Shown: in pieces, positions 5,598-5,722 of the stretch
How the letters are laid out: each line of letters opens with the position of its first letter
Position numbering within the stretch: position 1 is the first letter of the stretch
NCBI GenBank assembly: GCA_937915885.1
Contig: CALGGP010000113.1
Location: 1 to 5,722, forward strand
Origin: an uncultured Selenomonadales bacterium
GTDB lineage: Bacteria; Bacillota; Negativicutes; Selenomonadales; Selenomonadaceae
Direction: 5' to 3'
Length of the DNA stretch: 5,722 bases
Position numbers and translations under genes: made by a program
The notes under the pieces: generated by a model
The model's database searches: none
The model's input: only the letters and a program-made list of their open reading frames with translations
Told to the model about the DNA's origin: nothing

Positions 5598-5673
5598 TGC
5601 GCCGCCGACGCTCCCACCCATGAGGCTCGGCGCCCCAATTTTGACAGCATTGCCCACCCGCGTCGACGGCGCC
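5598..5673 (+). repeat. Dispersed ~76-bp GGCGCC element, copy D
   Basis: This copy lies 29 bp downstream of the aldolase stop codon, in the same orientation. Blocks are TGCGCC at 5598-5603, GGCGCC at 5629-5634 and GGCGCC at 5668-5673, with offsets of 31 and 39 bp. The terminal arms pair at 12 of 14 positions. Conserved inner motifs CTCCCACCC and CCCACCC are present. The far end is followed by the pyrimidine-rich TTTCGTCCTTT. Confidence 0.8.
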
Positions 5674-5702
5674 TTTCGTCCTTTATGGGGTGAAATCCCG
5701 TA

Positions 5703-5721
5703 GGGGCTTTGGGTGGGTGGG
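5703..5721 (+). other. G-quadruplex-like motif
   Basis: Four G-runs (GGGG, GGG, GGG, GGG) are separated by loops CTTT, T and T. This fits the common G3+ pattern with short loops, which favour stable quadruplexes. It is intergenic, downstream of copy D, at the window edge. It could also be the CCCACCC part of another repeat copy in opposite orientation, cut by the edge. Confidence 0.5.
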
Positions 5722-5722
5722 C

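Overview
The window looks like a GC-rich bacterial chromosome. Ribosome-binding sites are strong (GGAGG/GAGGAG type), one start codon is TTG, and a clean sigma-70 promoter is present (TTGACA, 17 bp, TTTAAT). Gene content (late cobalamin synthesis, purine transport, pentose/deoxyribose phosphate enzymes, an envelope muramidase-like protein) fits an anaerobic member of the Bacillota. A Negativicutes/Selenomonadaceae-like rumen or gut organism is my best guess, but the sequence does not prove it.

Layout, left to right. Bases 1-95 hold a repeat element (copy A). A minus-strand pair follows: cbiB/cobD (adenosylcobinamide-phosphate synthase) at 96-1034, preceded in transcription order by an NCS2 purine permease at 1048-2358, with almost no gap between them. 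Bases 2359-2829 hold a tandem array of ten ~34-bp repeats fused to repeat element copy B. At 2830-4044 (minus) is a secreted glucosaminidase-domain protein with C-terminal TPR repeats, started at TTG. A compact divergent promoter region (4045-4139) separates it from a plus-strand pair. This pair is an RpiB/LacA/LacB-family isomerase (4140-4601), then 253 bp of repeat-rich spacer (copy C plus two further cores), then a DeoC-family aldolase (4855-5568). Copy D and a G-quadruplex-like motif lie between 5569 and the right edge.

The most unusual content is the repeat family. Four copies of a ~76-bp GC-rich element sit just downstream of four of the five genes, always in the same orientation relative to that gene. 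Each has three GGCGCC-type blocks at fixed spacing (31 bp, then 38-40 bp), near-complementary ~14-nt ends, and two length-conserved but sequence-variable internal segments. The element is absent from the divergent promoter region and from the 4-bp permease/cbiB junction. It behaves like a 3'-end-associated structural element, possibly a long-loop terminator or a non-autonomous mobile palindrome. Next to copy B related sequence has expanded into the 34-bp array that runs up to the permease leader.

Functionally, the isomerase and aldolase could form a sugar-phosphate module. Both keep their folds and most catalytic residues but depart from the family norm at key active-site or phosphate-binding positions, so their substrates may not be ribose 5-phosphate and deoxyribose 5-phosphate. 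The permease could supply purine bases. I see no direct mechanistic link between it and the cobalamin gene.
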